From Branchiostoma floridae (lineage: Eukaryota; Chordata; Leptocardii; Amphioxiformes; Branchiostomatidae): DNA of 64,000 bases. Under the pieces are notes generated by a model, which saw nothing but the letters and a program-made list of their open reading frames with translations, had not been told where the DNA came from and ran no database searches. The stretch is from assembly GCF_000003815.2 (NCBI RefSeq), contig NC_049995.1:5675183-5739182 (forward strand), read 5' to 3'. The translations under genes were made by a program, and so were the position numbers. Below, piece after piece: positions 43,521-57,097 of this stretch (its first letter is position 1; each line of letters opens with the position of its first letter).

Positions 43521-46500
43521 AATGTCTAAACTTCCTCGCTGCAGCAAAAGTTTCTCAACTCACAATTCCTTCCTAGTTGAATTGTGCGGTAAAAGACTAC
43601 TATTTACTTGTTTTTGAAAGGAGAAAGTAAAAGGAAGGTTTAAATTTTTGGTAAATGACCTCACCGTGATAAATCATGCGTGAAATCTGATCTGGGTGGA
43701 GTCGATTTTCCAACATGGCGCACACGTATTGTGCATGTTGTTCCAAGGAACTAAATATCGTTCCAAAAATTTTGTTTTTGTCCAACCGATGCGCAGAACC
43801 TACCTGTTTGTATCCTTCAAAAATGAGAGAAAGTTTGCATTTTCCTCTGGTATCATATTGAGAACAAAATAGACTTCATTTTTTTCTTCGGTTCTGTTAG
43901 CTCAAAAAATAACCACGCAACTATCTGATTGAATTTATTATTATTTGCCACATAGATTTTCGATGCAGCTGCAGGGGTTAACTTTTCACGAAACATGTCT
44001 ATTCTTCATATGGCAGTGCAATTAAATGCATAAAAGAAATCTACAGATGTTCGGACGTGCTCAAGAACTCAAAACGTCTGTCATAAATGTGCAATAGGAA
44101 TTTGCTAAGCTGGGCACATTTCACCACATTCTTTGTTTGAAGAGCTAAGAGCCAGCTGGCTATTGTAACACGTGGTTTCTGACGATCATTGCTGTCACTT
44201 CATGACTGATGGTCGCTCTCTTCCAAACAACAACACCGCCCCCCTCCCCCTTCACCGGTCATTGCGATAGAAAAACAGCAGATGCTTCTCTTGTGGTTTC
44301 TGGCGTTGGGGAATGTAGCCACACTGTTCTAAAATGCATGCCTTTAATCTTAGTATAGCGGAATGCCGTCATGTTTTGGTGATTTTCTTGGTTTGCAAGA
44401 ACGGCTGCATGTCTAAGCCCAGCTCCCCACGGTTCGGTACAACAAACCGATACTTCAGATTCATTTTAGGCTTAAGTTACCACCTGTTGAATATTACCAC
44501 GACAATTTATCGAATTCCATGTAGCCATTTATAACGAACGATTATCAAACAGACGGATGCCACTTGAATCGTTGCCCCGTTTCTCGTCGCTAACGCCATA
44601 ATTGATTTATCCCACTATTGATAAAGAGTGCCTAAATATTTTCTCAGGCAACTTTCATGTTTTGGTGTCGTAAATATTTCGCGAATGTCAACAAAACATT
44701 TGCCAAAATATCCACGTATGCAAACATGCCGTTTTATATAGAGAGAAGTATAACAAATAGACAAACATGTAAAAACATTCTAATAGCAACTTCAGCTGAA
44801 ATCTTTTCTTTTAGAATCTTAAGACAAATATTCTTGTGATCTTTGACTCGATACATTGTAAGTGTTCTTGAGACTTGGGTCTCAAAGCGGCGCATCCTGC
44901 CTTGCGTGACGACAGCAGTCGGCTTGGTTGCTTCTTACCGCCTCTCGTGGTGTAGTTAGCCGTATCAGACCTCCTCCTGGACTCAACACACACCTTTCCA
45001 CCTCACCTGTGTTTGTCTAAGATAAGGCTCGTGGAGTTTTCTTCCTCCTACGACGCTAAGTGTCCCCTTGCAAGATTTACACAAGATGTCTTAAATTTTC
45101 CTCCCCTATAAGATTTTTTTACAGTCACCTGATTAAGGTTGGGTGGAACAGGTGCTGGGGTTGATACGGTGTTGTGTGTCTTTGTTGTCCTATCGTCGCT
45201 ATCTGAGCGGTGAAAAGGGGCTGTCAGTCATTGTAGCCGTACAGGGGGGTCTTGTCCCCTCTCCTGGGTTGGATTTCATTACTCAGCTGGCTACAGTAGC
45301 ACCGAAGTTTTCGTCAGGTAGCCACATCCGGTTGTGATAAGACTAGAGCCCCCCCCCCCCCTTATACCGCTTCTGGATGTTATACTCTTCTTCTGTGCAA
45401 CACAGAGACATATATATACAATAATTGAAGACTTGACTTATCTAGGTCTTAGAGTAGAGTTAGGGGAATGAAAATATGACTTCAATAAATTGCCATGTAC
45501 ATACCAACAAGTATATATAACCAGCTATCTTTAATATAACGCCACAATGTTCACATGCAATTTTAGACAAGTGGCGAATAAGACTGCAAGCACTCGTCGG
45601 TTGGAATTTTTGATAACTCTGGACATTTGGAAGACGCTGCGTTTTGCTAGCTATCTCTAGGTTCAAAAGGTTCTGGAATGTTATCAACATCATGGTGTAA
45701 TTTCTAGTCTTAGCTTTTATCGAAAAAAATGTGTTTTGAAAGTCTCTTTTCTAGGTTTGTATCAGAAGGTATTTTAGCCTAAGGTTGGTACAGTGTGGTT
45801 CAACTTAAAAACGAGTCAGCCATAGTTGTGTAGTGTTTGGTGTCGTGTTCGGATGTCAAGTACCTAGTTTGCAACCACTTCACAACAGCATGATCTCTTC
45901 CTGAGTGTAGGATGATCTTGTAAGGATTTCTTCTGTCACAGTTTCTTGCAAGGACATCGAGACAAAGCTTGTCTGCTCCTAAGACTCTAACAACTGCGTC
46001 TTCTATTTGTTTGTTTGTTTGTTTATTTTTCATATCATTTTAAGGTTATACGAAATGTCTCTGGGTTTGGCGTACTGACGTCATTGGCGCCCTTTTTAAT
46101 TTTGATTTTTACACTAGTACTTCAGATTTGTAGTTAGAACTTTTATCAAAATGTGAACAATGACACTGTCAATTGTTTGTTTTTCTCAGTGTATCTGTAA
46201 AAAAAACCGCTTCTTAGCAAGTTTACCACATTTCAAAACCAACGGCAGTGACTTTGATTTGAGATAAGTATCCGCGAACTTTATTGACAGGGCAAAAGTT
46301 CACACAAGGTCATAAGGTCACTCTTTAAACAACAATTAATCAAAACTAAACGTAAATAGAATAACTCTGAAGCCCGTACATATGCAGGGTTGGGTTTGAA
46401 TCTAAAGTTTTGTACAGGCTCATATGGTTTAAACACGTTGATGATATTTGCTACGTGTGCTGTGAAAAGTCGGCACATCATGTGGGGAGGGGGGCAACAT

Positions 46501-48544
46501 GCCCTGTGGGTGTTTGGAAACAACAGGTTTCATATTTCCAATATGTCCACACGTTCTCTGTTGGTGGTATTACATTAAACACTAGTGTTGCAGTTTGACG
46601 AGAACACATTGACAGTGCAACCTAGGGGGTAATATCGTCTTAAGTATCACATCCATTCTTTCTTCTTGTCTACTACAGCTTTGCCCTAAGCTACAATAAG
46701 ATGTCAAGGTCATTTTCTTCTTTTCAAACAGAGCCAGTCATTTTAAGACATTCTCCTTGTCTAAGTAGAGCTAGTTTTCTTTTATGTTTTGTCTCTACTA
46801 GCTCAGGATATGAAGCCTTGTTGTCCTAGAATTTTTCTTCTTCGTACACAAAGTCGAGTTTTGTGAACACACATTGTAACTACTGTCAAGCTTGCTTTGA
46901 CTGTTTGAAATAAGTTAATGTCTTTTTATCTCTTCTGTTTCTTCACACACACATACACTCTCTCCCCCACTCTCTCTCTCTCCTACTTGCCTGTCTCACA
47001 GAGCTAAGACTTCTAAGACTCTTCTCAAGCCACTTAACAACAGCGATATTTTCTTAGACACTTTCAATAATGTTCTTTCTTTTTCTCTCTCTCTGTCTTT
47101 CTCATCTTCTTCAGCCAAGCTTCCGAAAACTTTTGCTCTCTAGCAACGATATCTTATACCGTCCTGATATCACAGCCAAAGAACACGCGACTGTTATGAC
47201 AAGATAACATGCCCCTGTTGTGATGGTCTCCACTTATCTATATCGTCTCAAGTATGTCAACAAAGAGATTCGTGATTCCCCTCTCTAGTGATGTCTATTC
47301 GGCGTGTTAGTAGTGGGGGTAGGGGAGCTAACCAAAACAATATGTAGCTCTAACTAAGTCTTGCAATAACATACAAATCCATATAATCACACACTTAAGA
47401 TGGCCAGGAGCCACCGCTTAAGGTTTGTGTCTAAATCTATGCCTTGTACCAACCTGGGACGTTCCTTCTTCTTCTAGAAAATCTTCTAGAAAATCTTTTT
47501 AATCTATTTTTGAGTAATGATGATCTATGGGACAAGGCGCTTTTCTTTGAAGATTTGTTTATTGGATATGTCAAGTAGATACAAAGAAGCAATATACAAT
47601 ATTCACTGCATGCGCTTGAGAATCATTCTAAGAACAATTCGGGTCTGAGAGGCGAATTTAAATAGAAGGGAGTGACGCATCAAAGATTTTTGTCATTCTC
47701 TACGTCCAATGTATTGATAACTACATGTTTATTAAGTTTTCATATGTATCAACACTATAGTACTGAGAGCCTTACTGCTTCGTAAGTAGTCTATTAGAAC
47801 CTCAGTTATTTTACTGTATACGTAACGAAAATGCTAACTCTGTTCTGTTACTGTATACATAACGTAAGCGTCAAACTGTTCAAAACGTTTGTACTGTATT
47901 TGACCCTGTTTTGTGTGTATACGTGACAAAGTACAATGTTGGAAGGTACGTCACGCTTGACGTAGTGTGTTTACTACACTAGTGTGCAGATGACCTAAGG
48001 TGAAGTGATGTACTATGATATATGACTGTCCCCCACATAGATTGCCTAGATAGAAGTCCTCGAGTCGACAAGCAAAAGATTCAGTCGACCCTAACGTCAT
48101 TTTCCTGACAGCCAATAGAAGGTTCAGATGAGGAAGATACAAGAGTTGACGTTGATTGACAGGCAGCAGGGATTGGTTGACACGCTCGAGCGCTGACTGA
48201 GCATGAGTGGATAACAGTTTGAGTCCACCTTCGAAATTCTATTCAGTTGTTCATTAAATCCTTTTATTTGGTACGTCCGGGGTTTCAATAGTTTTTCAAT
48301 TGGAAATAATTCTTGCTGACACTGTCAATCGAAATGGTCTACGAATCTAACAGTGGGTTTTCTTGTGCATTTTTAAATGATCGCCGTTCTTGGTTGATGT
48401 TGTTGTTTCTTGTCCTACAAACATGCCTTTTGGTCGTAGTTTACTGTAAGAATTTTTGTAGAAATTTAAATCCGAATCGTGAAGATCGGACTGTACGGTT
48501 TCATCCACTCACATATGAAAGGACTCATGCGTTAATTAAGATTA
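43521..48544. other. Repeat-poor non-coding stretch
   Basis: No coding exon or mobile element is resolved. There are GTTT tetranucleotides at about 46007-46024, a C run at about 45347, and CT-rich tracts at 46950-47105. GTCTTA/TAAGAC words are common. Confidence 0.4.
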
Positions 48545-48985
48545 ATAAGTAATTTAATGTGGTGGGTTCCTTAACTTGTTCAAGGTGTGGCTCTCCCTAA
48601 GTAGTCTACTACTTTACGTCCTATCCGAGAGTACGTCCCTAACCGAGGCTAGATTCTTACCTGAATCGAATGAGGATATAACGCTAGTTCACCTTTATCC
48701 ATGGGGGTAACCTATATTCGTTGCTTTAAGAAATGGGTATTTGTGGATATGAAGTTGACGTACGGTAGTTTCAAACGACAATATTTTGAACATATTACAT
48801 ATTGAAACCACTTAATACTGTGTTGGTATAAACAACGAATATAGGTTACCATTCGGATAAAGGTGAACTAGCGTTAAGTGTCAAGTGCCCTTCCCAAGGC
48901 CACAACATTGGTACCTTCTAGGGAATCGAACCCCGAACCTATATCTATAACAACATCTCTAACCACAAGATCAACAAACTTTGTC
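48545..48985 (-). mobile_element. SINE on the minus strand, split by a TA-target MITE
   Basis: GTGGTGGGTTCCTTAACTTG (complement of the AAAGAACCCACCACAC word) and CGTCCCTAACCGAGGC lie left of the MITE at 48681-48874. AAGTGCCCTTCCCAAGGCCA and GAATCGAACCCCGAACC (complement of a B box) lie right of it. The order is that of the SINE at 20262 in reverse. Confidence 0.65.
48681..48874. mobile_element. ACGCTAGTTCACC-TIR MITE, TA target, inside a SINE
   Basis: A 194-bp element with inverted ends ACGCTAGTTCACCTTTATCC and the matching GGATAAAGGTGAACTAGCGT; next come GGTAACCTATATTCGTTG and its inverse. TA stands on both sides. It interrupts a minus-strand SINE that continues on either side. The TTTAAGAAATGGG stretch near its middle is the empty version of the site used by the 498-bp element at 28.0 kb. 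Confidence 0.82.
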
Positions 48986-51104
48986 ATACTTCAATGATAT
49001 TGCCGATCAACTTCCTGTCATAATGAAAACGTGTTAAACAAGACATAAGGTCACACAATGTTATACATGTATAACAGGTGATATGTGTAATGTGTTGCAT
49101 TCGCACAGATACTCAACAAAGTCACAGGATAGACACTAATTAAGCATTTGTAATAAGATCAGCAAAGGGCAAAAGAATTGCCAAAACAAGTCACTTCCTT
49201 TCTTGTTCAAAGAGAAGTTGTAACTTTGTGTTTTTACGACGTGAAAATTATGACCAGGGCAAGCTTTTGTCGCAACAGGTGTGTGGTTGGCGGTGGTATT
49301 CTTGTGGTTTTGACTGAAAAAAAGGAGAAAGATCTTGAAATTGATGCACAAATATAACCCATTTTGTATTCGGAATCATGCCTTGAACGACTACACAAAT
49401 TTGTCTTCATTTTTTCTTCATCGTATGGGTTAAAATGTAAGAACAGACGATTTTTGAAACGCATGACCAAATCCAATACATTACAAAACATAACGTTGAG
49501 TTCGTAAATCCAGCTACGTTATGCCTTACCCCCCCCCCCCCCCCCCTCAACTGGTCTACGTGAAGACCTCCGCGTCAACCGACCCCCACCAAGACAACTT
49601 GCCATCTTTGAACTGAACTCTTGCAGCGGTAACCCCCCTTCCTTCGTACCCCCCGGACAGACAAACCCCCGGGCCACTGTCAGTCTGGTGTTCGGTGAAC
49701 CATGACAGGTCACCCGGTACAGTACAACCGAACTCACGTGCTGGTAAACTATAGTACAGACAAGTCTTTTTCCTTTTGAACCATCAAAAACATGTCTTCA
49801 CATATTTTGTTATAAAAACATTGGTGAACTGCAAATATTTGTCAGTCACCGACGAAAGGTGGTGGATGCTATCTGAAACGTCTGACCGTTTCCAAAACCA
49901 TATCCAGTTTCTTGAGTATCTGCTATCTTGCGTAGAATCATACAGACATGTACTACGAGCAGACAACCACGGTTGCTGTCCTAATAGCTTTTTAACGACC
50001 AACAAATGAGCTTAGACAAGTCTGTCCAAACATATAAACAAAACAATAAGGATTATAAAGGTTAAAGGTCTATATATACAACATAACTGAACTTACCAAC
50101 TGTTAAAACTACAAGATAAACAGAACAATTACGAAGTTTACGGTCAAGTTTTCTCACGCAACACTTTCTTTGTGACCAACAAAACGCTTTATACATGTAT
50201 GGCCCTAAACATTCTAAATGGGGAGGGGCAGTTTACCTATAATCCTGTGTGGTTTCCGGTAGGGAAAGGGGGAGGGGGGTTGACGTATGCTGACCTACTA
50301 AAAAGACAATACAGTCTTATTGAGAATGCACTATCGTTGGTGTACGTGCTCTAAAATCCTGATAGACATGTTTGGATAGTTGTGAAAGCTACCACAACAT
50401 CGCAACGTGATAGTTTGCTGTTTCTTGGATTAGAGTCCAGTTATCTTTGCAGGAGTTTCTCCCGAATCCTTACAGACATTTTTACAAACTACTTTCCCAG
50501 GCTAAATAAAAAATGTGCATCTTCTTTTCACAAATGTTACATTACAAATGATAATGACAAACAAATTGATCATATTACAAGATTAAAAGAAAGTCATGGT
50601 ATTTTCTTCCTCAAATGAAAGTCTAGAGATATCTTATCATCTTCCATCGTCTTACAATGTTTGAAGAATAGTATGCACATAAAATCTTATTGACGAAAGT
50701 TTCGACAATTCTAAGGCTAAAGCCTTATGCTAGGTTTAGTTGTTTACATTCTAAAGACGTCAGTTTCTTGTTAAGCGTTGCTTGGGTCACTGAAAACCTT
50801 TGAGACGAGAAACAAAGGGGGGTCTAACTGGATTTAGTGCTTCTTGCCAACCAACATTTTACAGTGTTCGGGACGTGCCGGTATGACGTAACAACAGGTG
50901 TACGTGTTTTTGTCCTCATTTGAGGTTCTTCAAGGTCACAGGTTGTCTTGGAGACGTTCTATTGTCTTCTTGTGGCCCGGATATTGTCTTGGAGAAACTT
51001 CGTGTGGGGTGCTGAGAAGATTGCCGTGAGGCCTGTCGAAGTGACATGCACCCTGCAATACCTCATACCTCCACCTCTGTCAGTGGGTCTAGAAGTCATA
51101 GCCG
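48986..51104. other. Non-coding, no gene recognised
   Basis: A C run of about 17 bases lies at 49529-49546. ATCTGAAACGTCTGACCGTT and CCAAAACCATATCCAGTTTC at 49871-49910 resemble 763-803, so a dispersed repeat fragment is shared by the two places. Confidence 0.45.
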
Positions 51105-51204
51105 NNNNNNNNNNNNNNNNNNNNNNNNNNNNNNNNNNNNNNNNNNNNNNNNNNNNNNNNNNNNNNNNNNNNNNNNNNNNNNNNNNNNNNNNNNNNNNNN
51201 NNNN
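51105..51204. other. Assembly gap (100 N)
   Basis: Exactly 100 N, followed at once by a GGAA/GGAT microsatellite, which probably caused the gap. Confidence 0.99.
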
Positions 51205-51311
51205 CGGGTATGAGGGATGGAAGGTAGGAAGCAAGAATGTTAGGAAGGATGGATGGAAGGAAGGAAGGATGGAAGGAAGGAAGGAAGGAAGGAAGGAAGG
51301 AAGGAAGGAAT
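51205..51311. repeat. (GGAA/GGAT)n microsatellite
   Basis: GGATGGAAGG-type repeats become a pure GGAA run near 51272-51309. The repeat abuts the gap at 51204. Confidence 0.95.
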
Positions 51312-52900
51312 ACTGAGACCAAAGTAAAACCCGATGATGGCAAAGTTCTGATAACCCATTTCCCTACTACCTAGTCCCTCGACACTGCTTAACGTAAAAT
51401 CTCTGTAAACCGACTTAAGGCCGTCATCACCATGGTTACGGCTCCCTTAAGTCTCACAATCCTTCTGAGACCCCCTTAAGTCACCGATACCCCCACGAGA
51501 TAGACTTATATCATATCTAGTCAACAATTGTGTAATTCTATATAATCCCATTGTTTCAAAACTTCAATTCTTCTCGATTCTATCTTTTCCCCTGATCTTT
51601 TTCTCACACTTATGCTAGAGTTAAAATGGGTAATTGATTAGAAAATTGCTGACCAAAATTGTCCCTCCTTGTTGTATAATTGCTTTGTGTGATGAGTTCG
51701 GGTATTCCCTCAAGACAGCGAAGACTTTGCTATCCACACACAGGGTCTCTGTTGTCTGGCTAGGATGCCTGTATTTGGGTATGTAGGCTGGTTGGTGATT
51801 CTGCTAAGTCATCACAGACGCCAATGTTTGCTAACACCGAAATCTTGTGATTTTGTCAACGAAAACGCCAAATAAACTGAATAAACTTGCGTCATACCAA
51901 CAAAATCATATTGTTTAAGTTGTTGACAAGACTGGATTCTTTAAATGGAGAAAGTATAAGGAAATGTTCATTTTTTTCCGTTAGAAATTTTTGAGTCAGT
52001 TTTAGCGTGTTCATTTATGTTATTTGCAAGGACGACGCCCATGCTTAGCTAGTGCATGATTTGTTTATACTTAACAGACGACATTTGTTCTTTAGTTTAC
52101 TATGTATATTGAGATCTTGACATGGTTTTCATAGGTAATTATTGCCCGCAGTCCTTGAAGACAAGTTTAAGTAGACTTCTAGACTAGTCTTCTTTCATTC
52201 TTGTCTGCACGTAAAACACATTTAAACTTTTGAAAATGAAGAGGCAAAAATGGGTTCGCTGACATCATATTTTCACATTCACATTGATGTAACATTTGCA
52301 CACATGAAATCTTACACACAGTTGCTGTTGTGAAGGTAGTCAATCCTAAGACAGTTTGACTCTTAAAGATGGAGTACCGTTAGTTTATTGTGTTTCTCCA
52401 GGCCTTGAGATGTTCAACTAAAGGAAGTTGTTATGAACACAACACCTCTCCAAGGACACAGTGTGTGTGGCAACTTGCCTCACTTAAAACAGTACAAATA
52501 TGTGACTCATAGCATACGAGGTTATGATACCCCCCTCCCCAACTCCGTGAGTTTGAGTGTTATTGTTGCGTCAAAAGGTATCAGTGTCCTTTGTCTGCAA
52601 ACGATGTTTACTTCGAGATTTCTCGTAGCTTTGGCAAGATTTGGATATTTGCTTACTGGGCCTAATGTTTAGCTGTTGATTGTGGCATGCTTGGTAGTCT
52701 TGTGATGGGTAGGAGTCTTTCTCGATTTTTCAAAAGCATTTGCATGGCCATAATTGTTCATACAGAAAACAGGCAACAGAACTTCAAGAGTTTAATCTCA
52801 TTGTACGCTTTACTAGATTGCCACGTAAGAAAGAAAACATGTAACCCAAGAAGATGTTCTAAAATTCTTAGATGTTCTTAGGAGAGACTTGTCTGTAATT
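51312..52900. other. Repeat-poor non-coding stretch
   Basis: No exon or mobile element boundary was resolved. CCTTAAGT-type words recur at 51440-51485. Confidence 0.4.
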
Positions 52901-52959
52901 TTTCTCTGGTTGATTTTTTTGAGAGAGTGAGTGAGTGTGATTTTTTTTGACGCCGTCCA

Positions 52960-53215
52960 AAACAATGCGAAGGGATTTCTTTTCTGACAAGAGATCGAGA
53001 TCAGTCTGTTAACACCGCGTCTAAATACAATAACGTCGGCGGCACTATTGTCACAACAGGCCGCCGACAGCCCCTCAAATTTCCCCAAGCCGGTTTCCCT
53101 TACCTCCTCCGGTGTCCAGTTTCTCGCCTCCCTTTCTAAACAAACGTCAAACACTCTCCCATCGCGAGGCTCTTAATTGCGGCTTAATTTTCTGCGGTGT
53201 GGCGAAACCCAAACG
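52960..53215. promoter_or_regulatory. Candidate enhancer-like island
   Basis: A compact CpG-richer block with several plausible factor sites close together: CTATTGT (SOX), TAAACAAACG (FOX), TGCGGTGTGG (RUNX-like) and two TTAATT words (homeodomain). A minus-strand ORF covers it (52813-53154) but shows no motif. Confidence 0.25.
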
Positions 53216-53501
53216 AAGTAAATATTGAATTAAAACCCCGCTGTCCGTCTGTGTACAGTTTGTCACTGTCAAATATGCTGTTTTACCAACAAAACGACCT
53301 ACGAAAAGTTTTGCCACCCGTCGATTTTGACACACGACTATTCAGTCTTCCAACTGAAACAGTCCACAGTGTCCGAGCATTCAAGGCCTGTCAGTGTCCT
53401 ATTTGAAATGGTAAATAATGCTCGTATTTACACAAAACTTGGCGATAGATGTGGTGTTTTCAAACTAAACGTGATTGTCAACTTGAAAGGGTCAGTGAAT
53501 A

Positions 53502-53789
53502 CTGTATATGAGTTTAAGTTCGCGGTGATTTAGGAAGAAAATTGAGTGGCTTTGAGTTCGCGGTAGCGCTATGGTCACCTGTACAGCAAAGGAAACCTTG
53601 CGCTAGCAACTCGGCAAACAGACAGAACTGTTGCCTCCATCACACCATAACACTGTACAATATAGTACGCACATGTAGCGCTTAGACAAGGTTGACAGAA
53701 AACAGAACAAAAACTTTTGAGGTGGTCTTTAGTTCATGGCAAAGCGGTCACCGCGAAAACCATAAAATCACAGCGAACTAAAATTAGAG
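53502..53789. mobile_element. Related GCGGTGATTT foldback MITE, TA target
   Basis: TA flanks both ends. The left arm reads GAGTTTAAGTTCGCGGTGAT and the right arm inverted reads TTTTAGTTCGCTGTGATTTT, with a second inner pair TTCGCGGTAGCG / CGGTCACCGCGAAA. It is similar in style to the 4785 family but longer (288 bp). Confidence 0.6.
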
Positions 53790-54029
53790 TACCGTCTAGT
53801 TTGTATATAGGATCCGGCATTTTTTTCTGATCATAATGTGTATCAAAGATTGTTTTTTTTTAACCTTAGTTATTGTTTCTTGCTTCGAGTTGAGACGTAC
53901 TGTAATTTGTTGTTTCTTCGATGCGAACGTTACGACATACCGATAACGTGGTCTTACCGCTTCGCAGCAACGACCATCCCCCGGTTACGGACCCCCCTGG
54001 GCAGGGTTATTATAGCCACACAACGGCGT

Positions 54030-54300
54030 TTTAAACGGCGAGTTTAGCTTGCCCAGGCTTTGCCGGCTTGGGGATCGATGCCTGTGGGGAACCTGATGGT
54101 ATTGTGAAGAGATATCCGCGGATTAAGTCGTGTTTAGAGGGATTAGGACGAGGCGCTATCCCGCACGAATCGGGTGAGAACGCCCCACCCACCCGCTGAA
54201 GTATCGTAGTCAGGAGAGACGTCTTTTCACGGGCGGGCACGCGCGAATACAGACTTTCCAAAACTCTCTACCAGACTCCCACCTGGCCGAATAGAGGGCT
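54030..54300. promoter_or_regulatory. Candidate regulatory island with paired GGATTA sites
   Basis: A GC-rich block containing CGGATTAAG and GGGATTAGG about 30 bases apart (54117-54155), words that fit OTX/GSC-type K50 homeodomain binding. A LINE tail starts just after it. Function is inference only. Confidence 0.2.
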
Positions 54301-54315
54301 TTGGCAAAGTTGGGA

Positions 54316-54385
54316 ATAAATGAGAGTTTATTTGCAAAATCATGCCTGAAGGCTTATTGCACGTACAATAATGAAAGCCTAGTAG
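54316..54385 (-). mobile_element. LINE 3' tail
   Basis: On the minus strand it reads GTGCAATAAGCCTTCAGGCA then TGATTTTGCAAATAAACTCT and CATTTATTCC, matching 16351-16410 in order. Only the tail survives. Confidence 0.45.
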
Positions 54386-56550
54386 GAATTAATTGGCCTA
54401 GGACAGGAATTTTGCCCGACCTGGCCTTACGTCGCAAACTGTTCACCTGTCTCCTGGGCCATCTAACTCCTCTGGCGTGTTTTCTGTAAGCTTATTTGGC
54501 CAATATCTCAATGACTGTTTTTCCAGCGACCTGTGTAGCCTGGTAGAGGCTAGCTAGCCAAGCAGAGGCTAGGCTTTGGTTGTTTTGGCGTCTTTTTTTT
54601 TTTGTCATATTCTATTTTGTACACCAACTAAGAAGATAATTTGACCAAACAGAAAACTTGACAAAGTCGCCTAACAAGACATAAGATAAAAGCTGGAGTT
54701 TAACCTTTAATTGGAAAGTGTCCAGATATATTGGATGACAGATACTGCTTGTAAAACTCAATGTCTATCTTCAGATTTCTGTTAATAGAGGCCGAAAAAA
54801 CGTTTTTGAAAAGAGCCCCCCCCCCCCGTTTTCAATGTCCAGAGATGTGACGGACGGTCAGAAATGCCAGACAGTAAAGAAACAACAAGAACACTGCGTC
54901 CCAACTTTAGAAATAGTGTAAAATGAAAAAACCTAGCACCTGAGTGGAGATGATATTGAAATATTAACGATATGGTCACTTATTTCTAAAAAAGACGGGC
55001 TCTAAGACAACCCTTCTCGACTGTTCATCCTCTTACACGCTAACCCGACCACTTTACCCATGATAACCGTTCTAATTGTTACTTTCTAAGAGCGACTTTC
55101 CGGTGTGACAATTGACGAATGCGTTCGCGGGTCAAGAAATCCGCTTTGGACGGTTGACCGGTCGTTTTTTGTTTGCCACATCTTAAGGTTTAAAGACCCT
55201 TAAGTGCTGTAGCAATGTCTTATCGTGACAGCACGACAGGTAAAACGACAACAGGTAAAAAATGGAACACACGAACAAGAGATAAAGAAAGTACCTCCCT
55301 TTGGACTTAGTTCAACTCAAGATTTTCCGTTCTGATTTTTTACTGTTTGCTTTTTTGCCCTGCTATCAGTAACAGTTAGGGAAACAGTTGAGCAATCGTC
55401 GGTCGTTTTGCGTCACCTTTCGTTGACCGAGGCGGGGGTATAGCGGTGGTTTGGGGACTGAACTTTGGAATGTCTGTGACACCGGGGCAGGTGTTTGTTT
55501 TGTGGCTTGTTCGACTCTGTATTGTACCATTTGACACGTCAAAGAACCCGTCTGGCTTAGCGCTGTCAGGGTAAGAAAGCTGTAGGTAAACCTATTTGGT
55601 AGTTTTCACCGCTTTTCTCCCAGGTTTCATGCGAGGGGAGTAAGTGCTTTTCAAACAGAGGGAAAATATCACGTTTATATGGCCCCACGTCGTGTAGCCA
55701 TCCACATACTTAAACATGGACGCCAAACATGGTTAACTGCAAGGCACGCTCTTCAGAATCAGAGTGAAGAAATGTGGGGACTAACTCAGCTGAAATAGCT
55801 AGGTTGTGTTTGTAGCTGTGTAGGGATGAAAACTTCCACCTGGGAGCCTGTTTACTCGAAGATTAGCGGAACCAAACTTCTCAACACTCTGCGCCGACAA
55901 ACTCGCATTCATTTAGCACAAACTGGGCAACTTTTTGTCGACTTTGCAGTGCCACTGTTTGAAAAGGCTAAATACTTGGAATAATTGCCACCAATTTCTT
56001 AGCCATACTCACGGATCGGATTGAAAATATGCCTCCATGTGTTCTTTTCTATTCTTAGCTCTTGGCTATAATTTACAGTCATTTTGTTAGTTTTACTCTT
56101 CACCGAGTTTTTTGTGTTTTCGTGTTCTACTTAACGATTTTCTTTTATGTCTAGATGTTTGCGATATCGCAACCGTTCTTTATACAGCGCCCCTCATTGA
56201 TATACCGTTGTTTTATTAAAACGTTCAAGTGAATGTCCAATCCATGTACACTTAGTCATTTGACTTGCCGACTTAAATCAAAATAGCTAATATGGCTGCT
56301 ATATAGCTAATATGCCTCTATTTGGACACAGAAAGTCATCAATCTATATGAATAATACCTTAATAACATATATCATGTACATTAAGATCAACAAATGTAA
56401 AATAGTCTATCATTCTAGGGTACGTTTGCTCGCATTTTACAACAGTCTGTATACCATAACGTCGTAAGTTTCTTTGTTTACAAGATGCAAGAATATGTCT
56501 CTACTTCTCAATGTTGATCATGACATTTGTGAACACAATAAACCATATCT
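54386..56550. other. Repeat-poor non-coding stretch
   Basis: No exon or mobile element is resolved. CpG-richer patches occur at 55080-55180 and 55360-55700. AATATGGCTGCTATATAGCT near 56287 is followed by a repeat of TATAGCTAATATG. Confidence 0.4.
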
Positions 56551-56551
56551 G

Positions 56552-56584
<33 letters not shown>

Positions 56585-56630
56585 GTCTCTCTCTGTCTCT
56601 CTCTCTCTTTCTCGCCCTCTATCTTTATTT
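56551..56630. repeat. (TCTC/TGTC)n microsatellite
   Basis: CTCTGTCTCT repeats of about 75 bases. The overlapping ORFs rich in Ser-Leu are by-products. Confidence 0.93.
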
Positions 56631-57097
56631 CAATCTTTCTCACTGTACATAATGTTATTGGTCACCTGCCCTCGTCATATTTATTTTGCATTTATCATTC
56701 TGAAGTTGTGATATTTTTATTTCTCTAGGCCTTATTAGGGCTTTATTTCAACCATGCCCCCCTCCCCAGTGCAGAATTAGAGTAATACATGAGTAAACGA
56801 ATGTATATATATATACGTACTATCTTGCTCGCTAGTTCCATTATAAGATGGGACAGGTCAAAATGTCAAAGTACTTCATATTTCACATAAAAATTTTGCA
56901 CGTGTGTAGAGCATGTTATTAGGATCACAAAACAGTTTGAATTATCACTATAGCGCAATCAATCTTTAAGTTATGATTAAAGATATCATTTTCCTAGTTT
57001 TGGAGACAAAACGTGTATTTTGATTCGATTCCTTTTTTGCCCATTGTTGTTCAGGTGTCAGAAATTTTGAAGACCCTACAGTTAACTCTATTCATTA

